Below are positions 1 to 8,121 of a DNA stretch of 63,174 nt, one piece after another. The number at the start of each line of letters is the position of its first letter. The first letter of the stretch is position 1. The notes beneath the pieces were generated by a model. That model did not search any database, was not told where the DNA came from, and worked only from the letters and a program-made list of their open reading frames with translations. Source of the DNA: an uncultured Lachnoclostridium sp. (lineage in GTDB: Bacteria; Bacillota; Clostridia; Lachnospirales; Lachnospiraceae); contig CALWDO010000011.1 of the NCBI GenBank assembly GCA_944376715.1, positions 1 through 63,174 of the forward strand, read 5' to 3'. The translations under genes were made by a program, and so were the position numbers.

Positions 1-398
1 TTCGCGGTCCGAGGAATCATCCGCAGGAAATGAAAGAAGCCAAGAAATATCATGCAAATGTTATTACTGCAAAAGAAGTAAAAGAAATCGGTTATAAGGC
101 TGCCATTGCAAAAGCATTGGAGCTGGCAAAGAAAGATACGGAAGTGCTTTATGTGACAGTATGCTCTGACTGCCTTGACGGAGCGGCAAATCCGGACGGT
201 CCGATTGATCCGTGCGGACTTACTTCTTTCGAAATCGGCATGATGATCAATGAATGCGGAGCCGCAGGTGCCTGCTCCTTTGATTTTGTAGAACTTTATC
301 CTGAAAGCAGGACACCACAGATTGGTGTACATACTGCAAATTACTTTGCTTTGTATTTTATGAACGGAGTTGCCAGAGGCCGTTTGGAGAATCGGTAA
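1..398 (+). CDS. Ureohydrolase (arginase/agmatinase/formiminoglutamase family), C-terminal part
   Basis: The frame is open to the left edge, so the gene starts outside the window; what is visible is the last 132 residues. The ureohydrolase signature is recognisable: YVTVCSDCLDGAANPDG followed by PCGLTSFE corresponds to the family's metal-binding SxDxDxxDP...PGGLT block, and VELYPE matches the later conserved glutamate segment. The family hydrolyses guanidino or formimino compounds at a binuclear manganese site. Oddity: the first aspartate of the DxD pair is a cysteine here (CSD). The substrate cannot be told from this fragment. It converges on the carbamoylase/ammonia-lyase gene and ends in a hairpin. 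Confidence 0.8.
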   Translation, partial: RGPRNHPQEMKEAKKYHANVITAKEVKEIGYKAAIAKALELAKKDTEVLYVTVCSDCLDGAANPDGPIDPCGLTSFEIGMMINECGAAGACSFDFVELYPESRTPQIGVHTANYFALYFMNGVARGRLENR

Positions 399-410
399 CA
401 AAGCTGTGAT

Positions 411-443
411 ATGCGCCGCCTGAAGATCAGTGCGGCGCATTTT
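411..443 (+). terminator. Hairpin terminator of the ureohydrolase gene
   Basis: ATGCGCCGC pairs with GCGGCGCAT (9 bp, 12-nt loop) followed by a short T run. It overlaps the last codons of the convergent gene. Confidence 0.6.
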
Positions 444-2856
444 GAGCATATACAATTTCTTTGTAGGAAACGGGATCCGTATCGCCCTCTGTATTGAACA
501 GAAGAATCACAGAATCCGGTCCCAGTTCTAAGGCCTCCCGGGCTGCCTGCATAGAGTCATCTTCCAGGAGTATTCTGACAGTTCCGAGAGTAACGGCTCC
601 GGATTCTCCGGAAACCACAGGCGGATCATCACCGGCCGGACCGGCATAAGTCCGCATCCCGCAGACAGTGACAAAATCCGGACAGGAAAAATAGCCGGAG
701 ACAAAATCCCGGAGAACCGGCCAGGCTAACCTGCTGGGAGTTCCGCAATTCAGACCGGCCATGATGGTCTTCGGATTCCCTACGACAGAATGTGCCTTAC
801 CGTCTCTATATAGTGCAGAGAGATAGATACAGGGGGCCGCATCCGGTTCCACCGTACTGACAATGGGGCGGAAATCTTCACCGTCGTAATAGTTCATCAA
901 AAAACCGCAGATTCCTCCTGCCATGGATCCGACTCCTGCCTGCAGGAATACATGAGTTGGCCGGATATCATGCGCTTCCAGTTCTTCGATTGCTTCCATA
1001 CCCATAGTCAGGTATCCCTGTGTGATCCACAGAGGAATCTGTTCATAATTCATCCATGCCGTATCCTGAATCAAGATCCATCCATTTTCTTTGCTGATTC
1101 TTTCTGCGCAGGCAACAGTTTCGTCATAATTTTTATCCGTAATTTCTACGATGGCCGGACCGGCGCTACGGATCGCCTGGGCTCTTTCTTCCGATGATCC
1201 GGCAGGCATGAGAACGTATGCCCGGCAGCCGAATAATCCTGCCGCCCATGAAACACCTTTTCCATGATTGCCGTCTGTGGCAGTTACAAATGTGATGCCG
1301 TCCGTCTGCTTCCTTATGTTTTCCTGCTGGAAGCAGGAAAAATCCGCCTGTTCCGGATCAATTTCCAGCTTTTCGCACAAAATACGATACATGGCATATG
1401 AGCTTCCAAGCCCCTTAAACGCATTTAATCCGAACCTTTTCGATTCATCCTTCACATAGATTCCTTTTATATTCCACCTTCTTGCCAGATCCGGAAGAGC
1501 GGTCAAAGGAGTGGGCCGGTATCCGGGTATGCTTCTGTGAAATCTTTGGACACGGCAGGCGTCTTCAATTGTAAGATCTTTTGGGAGTTCCAGTCCAGAG
1601 ACCGGCTTTCTTGTAATGACTCTGATTTTCGCGCGGGAAAGTTCTTCAGTTACATCCAGAAGAACATTCGCACCTGCGATCAGTTCCTGTTCCCGGGTAT
1701 ATTCCAGAGGATTATGGCTGATTCCCTTGACACTGGGAACAAAGATCATGGCGCTGGGGCACAGGTGCGCCATCATCTGAGCATCCTGACCGGCCCCGGA
1801 AGTGATTCGACGGGAAGCAAGTCCCCGGCCAGCCGCCGCGTTTTCGATCATACGCACAATATTTTCGTCGAACTGTACCGGTTCAGAGCGTGCAAGCCTG
1901 CGAACCGTGACGCTGACTCCATCACTTTCTTCCAGACTGTACAGGTATTCCATGAGTTTTTTCTCTTCTTCTTTCAACATTTGTTCATCCGGATTTCTCA
2001 TATCAACTGTAAATACCGCTCTGGATGATATGACGTTTATAGCGTTGGGCTCCAGCTTCAGATATCCAGCTGTCGCGACCGTTTTTCCTGCCGACCGGAC
2101 ACAAAGTTCTCTCAGAAAGATGATGGCCTTTGCGGCCGCCAGTCCGGCATCTTTTCTCATAGAAACCGGTGTCGTCCCTGCGTGATTGGCCGCGCCCTCC
2201 ACTGTGACTTCGTACCAGTATGTTCCCTGCAGATTTTCCACCGCGCCGATGGGAATCTTTTCTGTATCAAGGACAGGCCCCTGCTCTATGTGAAGTTCCA
2301 CATATGCGCAGGGAATCATGAATCCCGGTGTCAGCGTTCCTTTATATCCGATTCTGTCCAACTCTTCTCCCAGAACAGTTCCGTCCGTCCCCTTTGCGGC
2401 AAGCGCCTCTTTGACAGACAAAACTCCTGCGTATACAGAAGATCCCATCATATCCGGCGCGTATCGCACGCCTTCTTCGTTGGTAAAAACTGCCACAGCG
2501 ATGGGAACGGAAGGATCATACCCGGACTCTTTCAGAGCGGCGATCACTTCGATCCCCGCGATCACGCCGACGCAGCCGTCGTATTGCCCGGCATGGATTA
2601 CAGTATCAATATGCGAGCCAAGCAGTACCGGCATGCCGCCCTGATTCTGATCCGTTTCCCATATACCGAACAGATTTCCGACCATATCTGTCTCCACTCG
2701 AAGTCCTGTCTCCCTCATCCAGCCGACGACCATATCCCTGCCTTCTTTGTCTGCAGTCGTGGCAGCCAGCCTTGTCCTTCCGCCAGAGTCCTCCGCACCG
2801 ATTTTTCCCAGTTCCCGTATTCTTTCTGTCAGACGTTTCCCATTGATTGACCGCAT
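427..2856 (-). CDS. Bifunctional M20-type amidohydrolase (carbamoylase) fused to diaminopropionate ammonia-lyase
   Basis: Two complete enzymes in one 809-residue chain. Residues 1 to about 410 are a hydantoinase/carbamoylase-family (allantoate amidohydrolase-like) metalloamidase; the expected ligands are visible: H82 in GSHIDTV, D93 in QYDG, E127/E128 in TNEEG, H189 in HIEQGP and H381 in SHNPLEYT. Residues about 425-809 are a PLP-dependent diaminopropionate ammonia-lyase (YgeX family), with the PLP lysine K481 in GLNAFKGLGSSYA, the TATDGNHGKG loop, AGVGSMAGG and SGESGAVTLG. The lyase is known to turn 2,3-diaminopropionate into pyruvate and ammonia. I infer that the first domain removes a carbamoyl group from an N-carbamoyl diamino acid and passes it on. 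The ATG at 2856 has GGAGG 5 nt upstream; a GTG at 2862 sits too close. It lies 15 bp after the M24 gene, in the same operon. Confidence 0.88.
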   Translation of the reverse strand: MRSINGKRLTERIRELGKIGAEDSGGRTRLAATTADKEGRDMVVGWMRETGLRVETDMVGNLFGIWETDQNQGGMPVLLGSHIDTVIHAGQYDGCVGVIAGIEVIAALKESGYDPSVPIAVAVFTNEEGVRYAPDMMGSSVYAGVLSVKEALAAKGTDGTVLGEELDRIGYKGTLTPGFMIPCAYVELHIEQGPVLDTEKIPIGAVENLQGTYWYEVTVEGAANHAGTTPVSMRKDAGLAAAKAIIFLRELCVRSAGKTVATAGYLKLEPNAINVISSRAVFTVDMRNPDEQMLKEEEKKLMEYLYSLEESDGVSVTVRRLARSEPVQFDENIVRMIENAAAGRGLASRRITSGAGQDAQMMAHLCPSAMIFVPSVKGISHNPLEYTREQELIAGANVLLDVTEELSRAKIRVITRKPVSGLELPKDLTIEDACRVQRFHRSIPGYRPTPLTALPDLARRWNIKGIYVKDESKRFGLNAFKGLGSSYAMYRILCEKLEIDPEQADFSCFQQENIRKQTDGITFVTATDGNHGKGVSWAAGLFGCRAYVLMPAGSSEERAQAIRSAGPAIVEITDKNYDETVACAERISKENGWILIQDTAWMNYEQIPLWITQGYLTMGMEAIEELEAHDIRPTHVFLQAGVGSMAGGICGFLMNYYDGEDFRPIVSTVEPDAAPCIYLSALYRDGKAHSVVGNPKTIMAGLNCGTPSRLAWPVLRDFVSGYFSCPDFVTVCGMRTYAGPAGDDPPVVSGESGAVTLGTVRILLEDDSMQAAREALELGPDSVILLFNTEGDTDPVSYKEIVYAQNAPH

Positions 2857-2871
2857 ATTCACCTCCGAAAA

Positions 2872-4047
2872 TTAAAGGGCTGGAATTTCATGAAGTTCCC
2901 TGCGCCCACCGGAAAGAATTTCAAATCCGTCTTCTGTGACCAGAACATTTTCTTCAATGTCGAAGCATCCCAGATCACAAACATACCCGGGTTCACAAGT
3001 GATAACCATGCCGGGCTGCAGAACCGTACTGTCACAACCGGCGATAGAAGGGGGCTCTGTCAGCTGAAGTCCTACTCCATGTCCGGCTCTGCCGCACTCA
3101 AAGCTCCATGGCAGTCCGTGCTTCTCCATCTCATGTCCGCAGGTTTCATATATTTTCGCCGCTGGCATGCCGGGAGAGATGGTTTGAACCCCTTTCATAG
3201 TGATCTCATGGATGATGGACTGCAGGCGTCGCTGCTCCGCGGTAGGGCCGCCTACCACGCCGGCACGGCAGTAGTCAGTCCAATAATTGTAATACTGAAC
3301 ACCGGCATCGATCCAGACCAGATCTCCTTTTTTCAGCTGTCTGTTTGTGGGCCGCGCACTGATGCGGTCATAATTTCCGGGGCCGGAAATAACGATGATA
3401 AAGCCGGGTTGTTCTGCGCCTTCCTGCGCCATGATTGACACCAGTTTCCGTTCTACCTCTTTTTCGGTCATACCTTCGCAGATTTCAGAGAAGACCCGGT
3501 CAAAAGAACGTGCGGCGATTTGATTTGCTTTGCGCATACAGGCAATTTCTGCCGGCATCTTGATCATGCGGAGTTTCCAGATAAGCATGCTGGCGTCCAC
3601 AAATACGGCATGGGGAAGTCGTTCTTTTACGGCGAGATAATCGTTGACAGCCATGTCCATACGTTGTTCATATCCCAGTTCCCAGCCTACTTTGCCAGTA
3701 TCCATGCCCAGTTCTTTCATGATTTCAACGATACCTTCCACCGGTGCACCCATGATATCGCTAAATGTTCGTACGTCCCGTACTGCAGAACGGGAGAGTG
3801 CCTCAGGGCCGCCAAAATCCTGAACGTATAACACCGGCTCTTTGTCCCGTGGAATAAATACAAAAATAGTCCTGGTAAAAGTCGCCCAGTTCGCAAGTTT
3901 GCGGACACCGGTAAAATAATAATGATTTGCCGCCGCGGTGACTACCATGCCGGTCATGTCCGCTTCTTCCAATAACTTTTTTGCATTCTGTATCCGAAGT
4001 CTCATCTCTTCAATAGGAAAATCGAGATACTGCATCTGCTGTTTCAT
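2872..4047 (-). CDS. M24-family metallopeptidase (Xaa-Pro dipeptidase/creatinase fold)
   Basis: A 391-residue protein with an N-terminal creatinase-like domain (about 1-155) and a C-terminal pita-bread domain. The five metal ligands of active M24 peptidases are present: D in WIDAGVQ, D in WTDYCRAG, H in AGHGVGLQ, E in CEPGYV and E in DIEENVL. It is therefore more likely a metallopeptidase or a related hydrolase than a true metal-free creatinase. AGGAGG lies 8 nt before the ATG. It is the first gene of the operon with the carbamoylase/ammonia-lyase fusion, behind a promoter of MerR-activated type, so a role in breaking down a small nitrogen compound or dipeptide is likely. The substrate is unknown. 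Confidence 0.85.
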   Translation of the reverse strand: MKQQMQYLDFPIEEMRLRIQNAKKLLEEADMTGMVVTAAANHYYFTGVRKLANWATFTRTIFVFIPRDKEPVLYVQDFGGPEALSRSAVRDVRTFSDIMGAPVEGIVEIMKELGMDTGKVGWELGYEQRMDMAVNDYLAVKERLPHAVFVDASMLIWKLRMIKMPAEIACMRKANQIAARSFDRVFSEICEGMTEKEVERKLVSIMAQEGAEQPGFIIVISGPGNYDRISARPTNRQLKKGDLVWIDAGVQYYNYWTDYCRAGVVGGPTAEQRRLQSIIHEITMKGVQTISPGMPAAKIYETCGHEMEKHGLPWSFECGRAGHGVGLQLTEPPSIAGCDSTVLQPGMVITCEPGYVCDLGCFDIEENVLVTEDGFEILSGGRRELHEIPAL

Positions 4048-4099
4048 TTTTGTCCCTCCTGTCTCTTTTTCAGCTGTTTACAGACTGCCGTCTGCTTCC

Positions 4100-4130
4100 A
4101 GTATAATCGTTCTTTCCGCACGAATGTCAA
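4100..4130 (-). promoter_or_regulatory. MerR-type promoter with 19-bp spacer
   Basis: On the minus strand TTGACA (4125-4130) and TATACT (4100-4105) are separated by 19 bp, the over-long spacing typical of promoters untwisted by MerR activators. The spacer holds a TCGT-N9-ACGA inverted repeat. It lies between the merR gene and the M24 gene, about 50 bp before the latter's start. Confidence 0.7.
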
Positions 4131-4225
4131 GCGGATCAGAAAATAAAGATTTTCATTGCATCAGATCCATTTTCATTAAAATAAATAAAAAATTTACGGA
4201 ATAACTTTTGTCTTGGAAAAAGGTT

Positions 4226-5101
4226 CTATATTGCAGATACATTCAGCGGGAGATAGATCTTTGTTACAAAATTTTCCTCATGGCTGGTCATGGTTCTTCC
4301 AATGATCAGCTCCTGAAATGAGATGCCGGAGACGGAATAACCAATACTGGCGGCCCAGGCCATCAGCTCATCATAAAGCGGCTGCGTATAGCGGTAATGG
4401 CCGATATGAGTAGCGCAGGCGGCCAGAAAACCTCCGAACATCCTGCAGTGCTCCGTGTGATGTGCGCTTCCTGTAATATTGGAGAACAGTTCCAGATCCC
4501 CCTGTACTCCGTCATCTTTCAGAAACTGCTTTTTATAATGATCATGAAATACCAGAAACAGGGTAGAAGAAGTGGCCACATGTTCCGTCTCAGCGATCCG
4601 CTGCAGTTCCGCATACCGGCAAATAAAAGGATCATTTACACTGTAACTGCTATAATAGCGGGTAGAAAGGATAGGACGCTCGGCAATCGGGACAATACTG
4701 AATCCCTGAACCGGTGAGGCAATATTTTCACCGGACTGCGAGATCAAAGACAGGGCATTGTTCAGTTTCAGAAGGGTGTCTACCAGAGAATCATACCGTT
4801 TGATATGTTCGTAAAGCTGCTGCCTCTGAATCAGCATATTGCTTTCCAGCGTGGTTTTGATCTGATCCAGATTTTTGTCTTTAAGCAGACTTCCTATGCT
4901 TTTCAGCGGAAGCCCGATCCGTTTCAATTCCTTGATCAGCATAATATCTTCGATTTGCTGCTCGGTATAATAACGGTAACCATTGTATTCTCCCCGTCCT
5001 TTAGGAGAAAGTATCCCCTGCCTGTCATAGTGCCGGAGCTGTTCAGCAGACACATTACATATCTTCGCAATCTGTCCGATCGTATATTGTTTTTCTTTCA
5101 T
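4226..5101 (-). CDS. MerR-family transcriptional regulator with GyrI-like effector domain
   Basis: The 291-residue protein starts with a MerR winged helix (YTIGQIAKICNVSAEQLRHYDRQGIL, then GYRYYTEQQI), followed by a coiled-coil linker at about 75-125. The C-terminal half resembles the GyrI-like small-molecule binding domain (strands around SIVPIAERPILSTRYYS and the final EENFVTKIYLPL). Proteins of this kind bind drug-like or metabolite ligands and activate promoters with long spacers. Such a promoter lies directly downstream, facing the M24/carbamoylase-lyase operon, so that operon is its likely target. AGGAGG is present upstream of the ATG. The ligand is unknown. Confidence 0.85.
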   Translation of the reverse strand: MKEKQYTIGQIAKICNVSAEQLRHYDRQGILSPKGRGEYNGYRYYTEQQIEDIMLIKELKRIGLPLKSIGSLLKDKNLDQIKTTLESNMLIQRQQLYEHIKRYDSLVDTLLKLNNALSLISQSGENIASPVQGFSIVPIAERPILSTRYYSSYSVNDPFICRYAELQRIAETEHVATSSTLFLVFHDHYKKQFLKDDGVQGDLELFSNITGSAHHTEHCRMFGGFLAACATHIGHYRYTQPLYDELMAWAASIGYSVSGISFQELIIGRTMTSHEENFVTKIYLPLNVSAI

Positions 5102-5281
5102 AGGGAGTCATCCTCCTTTTCTGTTCGGTTGTATTTAGGAAAAATATAACACATGGCCTGAAAAAAATCCAAATCATTTCTGCCTAAACGCAGAAAACGG
5201 GATCCGAAGAGTCCGTATTGCTTCTGATCTTATTTCATGGTAAGATTAAAAGGATTAATCGGCGGATACAGGGAGATAGTC

Positions 5282-6885
5282 ATGGGCGTTTATTTAAACA
5301 GCAAAACAGCGTATACATTATACAAAAGTGAAACGGAAAAACCGTATTTTGTAGACAAGACCAGGCTGCTGGAAGAACTGTTCCCGTTGGTACAGACGGG
5401 GAATAATCATATCTGTATTACAAGACCGAGAAGATTCGGCAAGACAGTAACGGCAAATATGATTGCCTCCTTCTTTTCGAGAGCCCAGGACGCGAAAGAT
5501 ATTTTCCAATCTCTTCAAGTATCAGAGGCAGATGAATATGAGAAATACAGGAATCAGTTTTCTGTTATTCATATATCGTTTAATGAGATGAGCAGTCAAT
5601 GTAATTCTTACAGATAATATATAGAGCGAATAGAAAGAAGATTGGTGAAGGATCTAAAAAAGGAGTATCCGGAAACAGATATATCGGAAGAAGAAAGCGT
5701 GTCCGATATTCTTCTTGAATTATATGCGGCAGATGATTCTGCCCGCTTTATCTTTGTTTTGGACGAATGGGATTATATATTCCATCAAAATTTTATCAGC
5801 GAACAGGACAAACGGGAATATCTGACATTTTTACGCAATCTGCTGAAAGACAAACCCTATGTACTGCTTGCCTATATGACGGGAATACTGCCGATTACAA
5901 AGTATTCCAGCGGTTCGGAACTGAATATGTTCAGTGAATATACCCTGGCGTCGGAAGAGCGTTTTTCAGAATATTTTGGATTTACCGACAAAGAAGTAGA
6001 TATGCTCTTCAAACGTTATCTGGATCAAAATGAGAAGCCGGTACAGGTGACAAGAGACGGCCTGAAAAAATGGTATGACGGATATCATACCAAGATGGGG
6101 GAGCGGTTATATAATCCGCGTTCTGTAGTCATGGCTCTCTCCAATAACAATCTGGGAAATTACTGGACCAGCTCCGGACCTTATGATGAGATTTTTTATT
6201 ACGTACGAAACAACGTAGACGCGGTGAGAGACGATCTTGCATTGATGGTATCCGGAAACAGTATACCGGCAAAAATCCGGGAATATGCCGCCACATCTCA
6301 GGAGTTAAAAACAAAAGAAGAGATCTTGTCTGCCATGGTTGTATACGGATTTTTGAGCTATGAAAACGGTATGGTTTCCATTCCCAATAAGGAACTCATG
6401 GATCAGTTTGCCGATATGATTACGAAAGAAACTTCTCTAGGATATGTTTACCGCCTGGCTAAGGAATCTGAGAAAATGCTCCGTGCAACACTTGACGGCG
6501 ATACCGATACTATGGAGCGGATTCTGAAACTGACGCATGATATAGAATCTCCGATTCTTTCTTATAACCACGAGACAGAGCTCAGTGCAGTGGTGAATCT
6601 GGCTTATTTGTCCGCAAGGGATATCTACCGGGTAGAACGTGAAGAAAAATCCGGAAAAGGATTTGTGGATTTTATCTTTTATCCGGAACTGCCACCGGCA
6701 AAAACAGGTATTATCCTGGAATTAAAAGTAGGTCATTCCCCGGAGGAGGCGCTTGCCCAGATTAAAGAAAAAATTATGCGCTTCGTTTTACAGGAAAAAA
6801 AGCAAAAAAGGTTCTTCTGGTAGGAATCGGATATGACAAGAAGAACAAAAAGCATAAATGCAAAATAGAACAGCAGATATTATAG
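5282..6885 (+). pseudogene. AAA-ATPase-like / PD-(D/E)XK-type protein, disrupted by a stop codon and a frameshift
   Basis: This is the family with an N-terminal AAA-ATPase-like domain (YFVDKTRLLEEL, P-loop-like RPRRFGKT, Walker B FVLDEWD) and a C-terminal nuclease-like domain (GFVDFIFYP...IILELKVG). It is broken twice. An in-frame TAA at 5615-5617 splits QCNSYR from YIERIERRL, which otherwise read on in the same frame. Near the 3' end a run of six A's (about 6769-6774) is one base short: restoring it gives KNYALRFTGKKAKKVLLVG and runs on to a stop at 6883-6885, the usual end of this family. The start at 5282 has GGGAGA upstream; an ATG at 5237 has no such site. Members are common and often decay in gut Firmicutes and Bacteroidetes genomes; their function is poorly known. 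Confidence 0.8.
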
Positions 6886-6893
6886 AAGAGCCG

Positions 6894-6929
6894 GAGCCTC
6901 CTCAAAAGATGAGAAGGCTCTGATTTTTT
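6894..6929 (+). terminator. Rho-independent terminator
   Basis: GAGCCT-C-CTC pairs with GAG-A-AGGCTC (9 of 10 bp, 7-nt loop), followed by TGATTTTTTA. It closes the broken AAA-ATPase-like gene. Confidence 0.75.
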
Positions 6930-6944
6930 ATGATCATGTAATGT

Positions 6945-7008
6945 TTGAGTAAAACTTTAGTAAAAATTTAGTAAACGTTATTGACGGATATAAAATGCCG
7001 GATATAAT
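6945..7008 (+). promoter_or_regulatory. Promoter of the LacI-type regulator gene with three 11-bp-spaced repeats
   Basis: TTGACG (6981-6986) and TATAAT (7003-7008) are 16 bp apart. Just upstream, TTGAGTAAA, TTTAGTAAA and TTTAGTAAA begin at 6945, 6956 and 6967, exactly one helical turn apart, suggesting an operator or an UP-like element. Confidence 0.6.
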
Positions 7009-7035
7009 GATTATCAGAAAGGGGAGGAACATCTG

Positions 7036-8013
7036 ATGGCAACAATCAAAGAAGTGGCACAGGCTGCGCAGGTATCTGCGACTACAGTTTCCAGAGTACT
7101 GAATAAAGATGACAGCATTTCTGTAAGCGCAGAGGTGCGCATGCGGATTTTCCAGGCAGCCCATTCGCTTGGTTATGTTTCTCCGCGGCAAAGGCGTCTG
7201 TCCGCACAGAAGAAAAAACTGATAATCGGCGTAGCCGACTGGCGGATTATCCGTCCGGACAGGCCGAATGTACGATTGTCCAGTCTGGCCTGCATTGTAC
7301 AGATGATGACCGATGATTACGAAGTGTCTTTCGTGCGTCTTGCGTTCGGGGAACCTGCGGAAGTCGACGGCGTCATCGCCTTTGGAAAATTTGATGAGAA
7401 AGAACTTGCTTTCCTTCGATCCCTTTCGTTTGCAATCATATTTATCAATTCTAATCAGTACAGTTATGAGTTTGATCAGGTGAAGGTAGATTTTGACGCC
7501 GGACAGCAGCAGATGGTTTCCTATCTGCTGGACCGAAAACGTTATACAGGAATCGGCTATATCGGCGGAATCTATGAAGGTGACGGATTCCGGATAGGTG
7601 AAAACAGGCTGGCTGCTCTGACCGGAATTCTGAAGGCACGGAATCAATACCGTCCAGAGACTATTCATTTGGGTGAGATAAGCCGGGAGAGCGGATATGA
7701 ACTGGCGCTCAAGGCATACCATGAGAAGACTTTGGCAGAGGCAATGCTGCTCGGAAGCGATGAAGTGGCAGAAGGCGCTCTGGAAGCATTCCGTGAACTG
7801 GAAGTCCGTATACCTAAGGATGTGGCAGTCGTTATCTACCAGGATCTGCAGACATTGGAGAGTAAATGGCCTACAGGGACCTGTCTGGAAATGTTTCCTG
7901 ATTATGTATGGGAAAATGCCCTGGAGCTGCTCTTTGGGCGGATCAGTCAGCGGCGCAGTCAGCCTGTGACCGTGCTTGTCCCCGCGCATTTGAAAATCGG
8001 CGATACCGCATAA
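7036..8013 (+). CDS. LacI-family transcriptional regulator
   Basis: A 325-residue repressor. Residues 1-60 hold the LacI helix-turn-helix and hinge (TIKEVAQAAQVSATTVSRVL, then AAHSLGYVS); the rest is a periplasmic-binding-protein-like sensor domain (for example GIGYIGGIYEGDGFRIGENR and AMLLGSDEVAEGALEAF). GGGGAGGA precedes the ATG at a good distance. It stands directly upstream of, and in line with, the PhnD/C/E/E-nucleotidase genes, so it probably controls their expression in response to the transported compound or a metabolite of it. Sugars and nucleosides are the usual LacI ligands; which one applies here cannot be read from the sequence. Confidence 0.88.
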   Translation: MATIKEVAQAAQVSATTVSRVLNKDDSISVSAEVRMRIFQAAHSLGYVSPRQRRLSAQKKKLIIGVADWRIIRPDRPNVRLSSLACIVQMMTDDYEVSFVRLAFGEPAEVDGVIAFGKFDEKELAFLRSLSFAIIFINSNQYSYEFDQVKVDFDAGQQQMVSYLLDRKRYTGIGYIGGIYEGDGFRIGENRLAALTGILKARNQYRPETIHLGEISRESGYELALKAYHEKTLAEAMLLGSDEVAEGALEAFRELEVRIPKDVAVVIYQDLQTLESKWPTGTCLEMFPDYVWENALELLFGRISQRRSQPVTVLVPAHLKIGDTA

Positions 8014-8037
8014 ATCTATATCACCGCACAGAAGAGA

Positions 8038-8065
8038 TTGCAGGGAGAATATCACTCCTTACAAT
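8038..8065 (+). promoter_or_regulatory. Candidate promoter of the transporter operon
   Basis: TTGCAG (8038-8043) and TACAAT (8060-8065), 16 bp apart, lie in the 108-bp gap between the LacI-type gene and the binding-protein gene. Confidence 0.45.
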
Positions 8066-8121
8066 ATATATTTTGCATGCAAATGACACTTATCAACACA
8101 ACAATATGGAGGATTAACAAA

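Noticed and set aside
6934-8055. A 373-codon open frame opposite the LacI-type gene
   Set aside because: It is antisense to a clear LacI protein and lacks a start signal.
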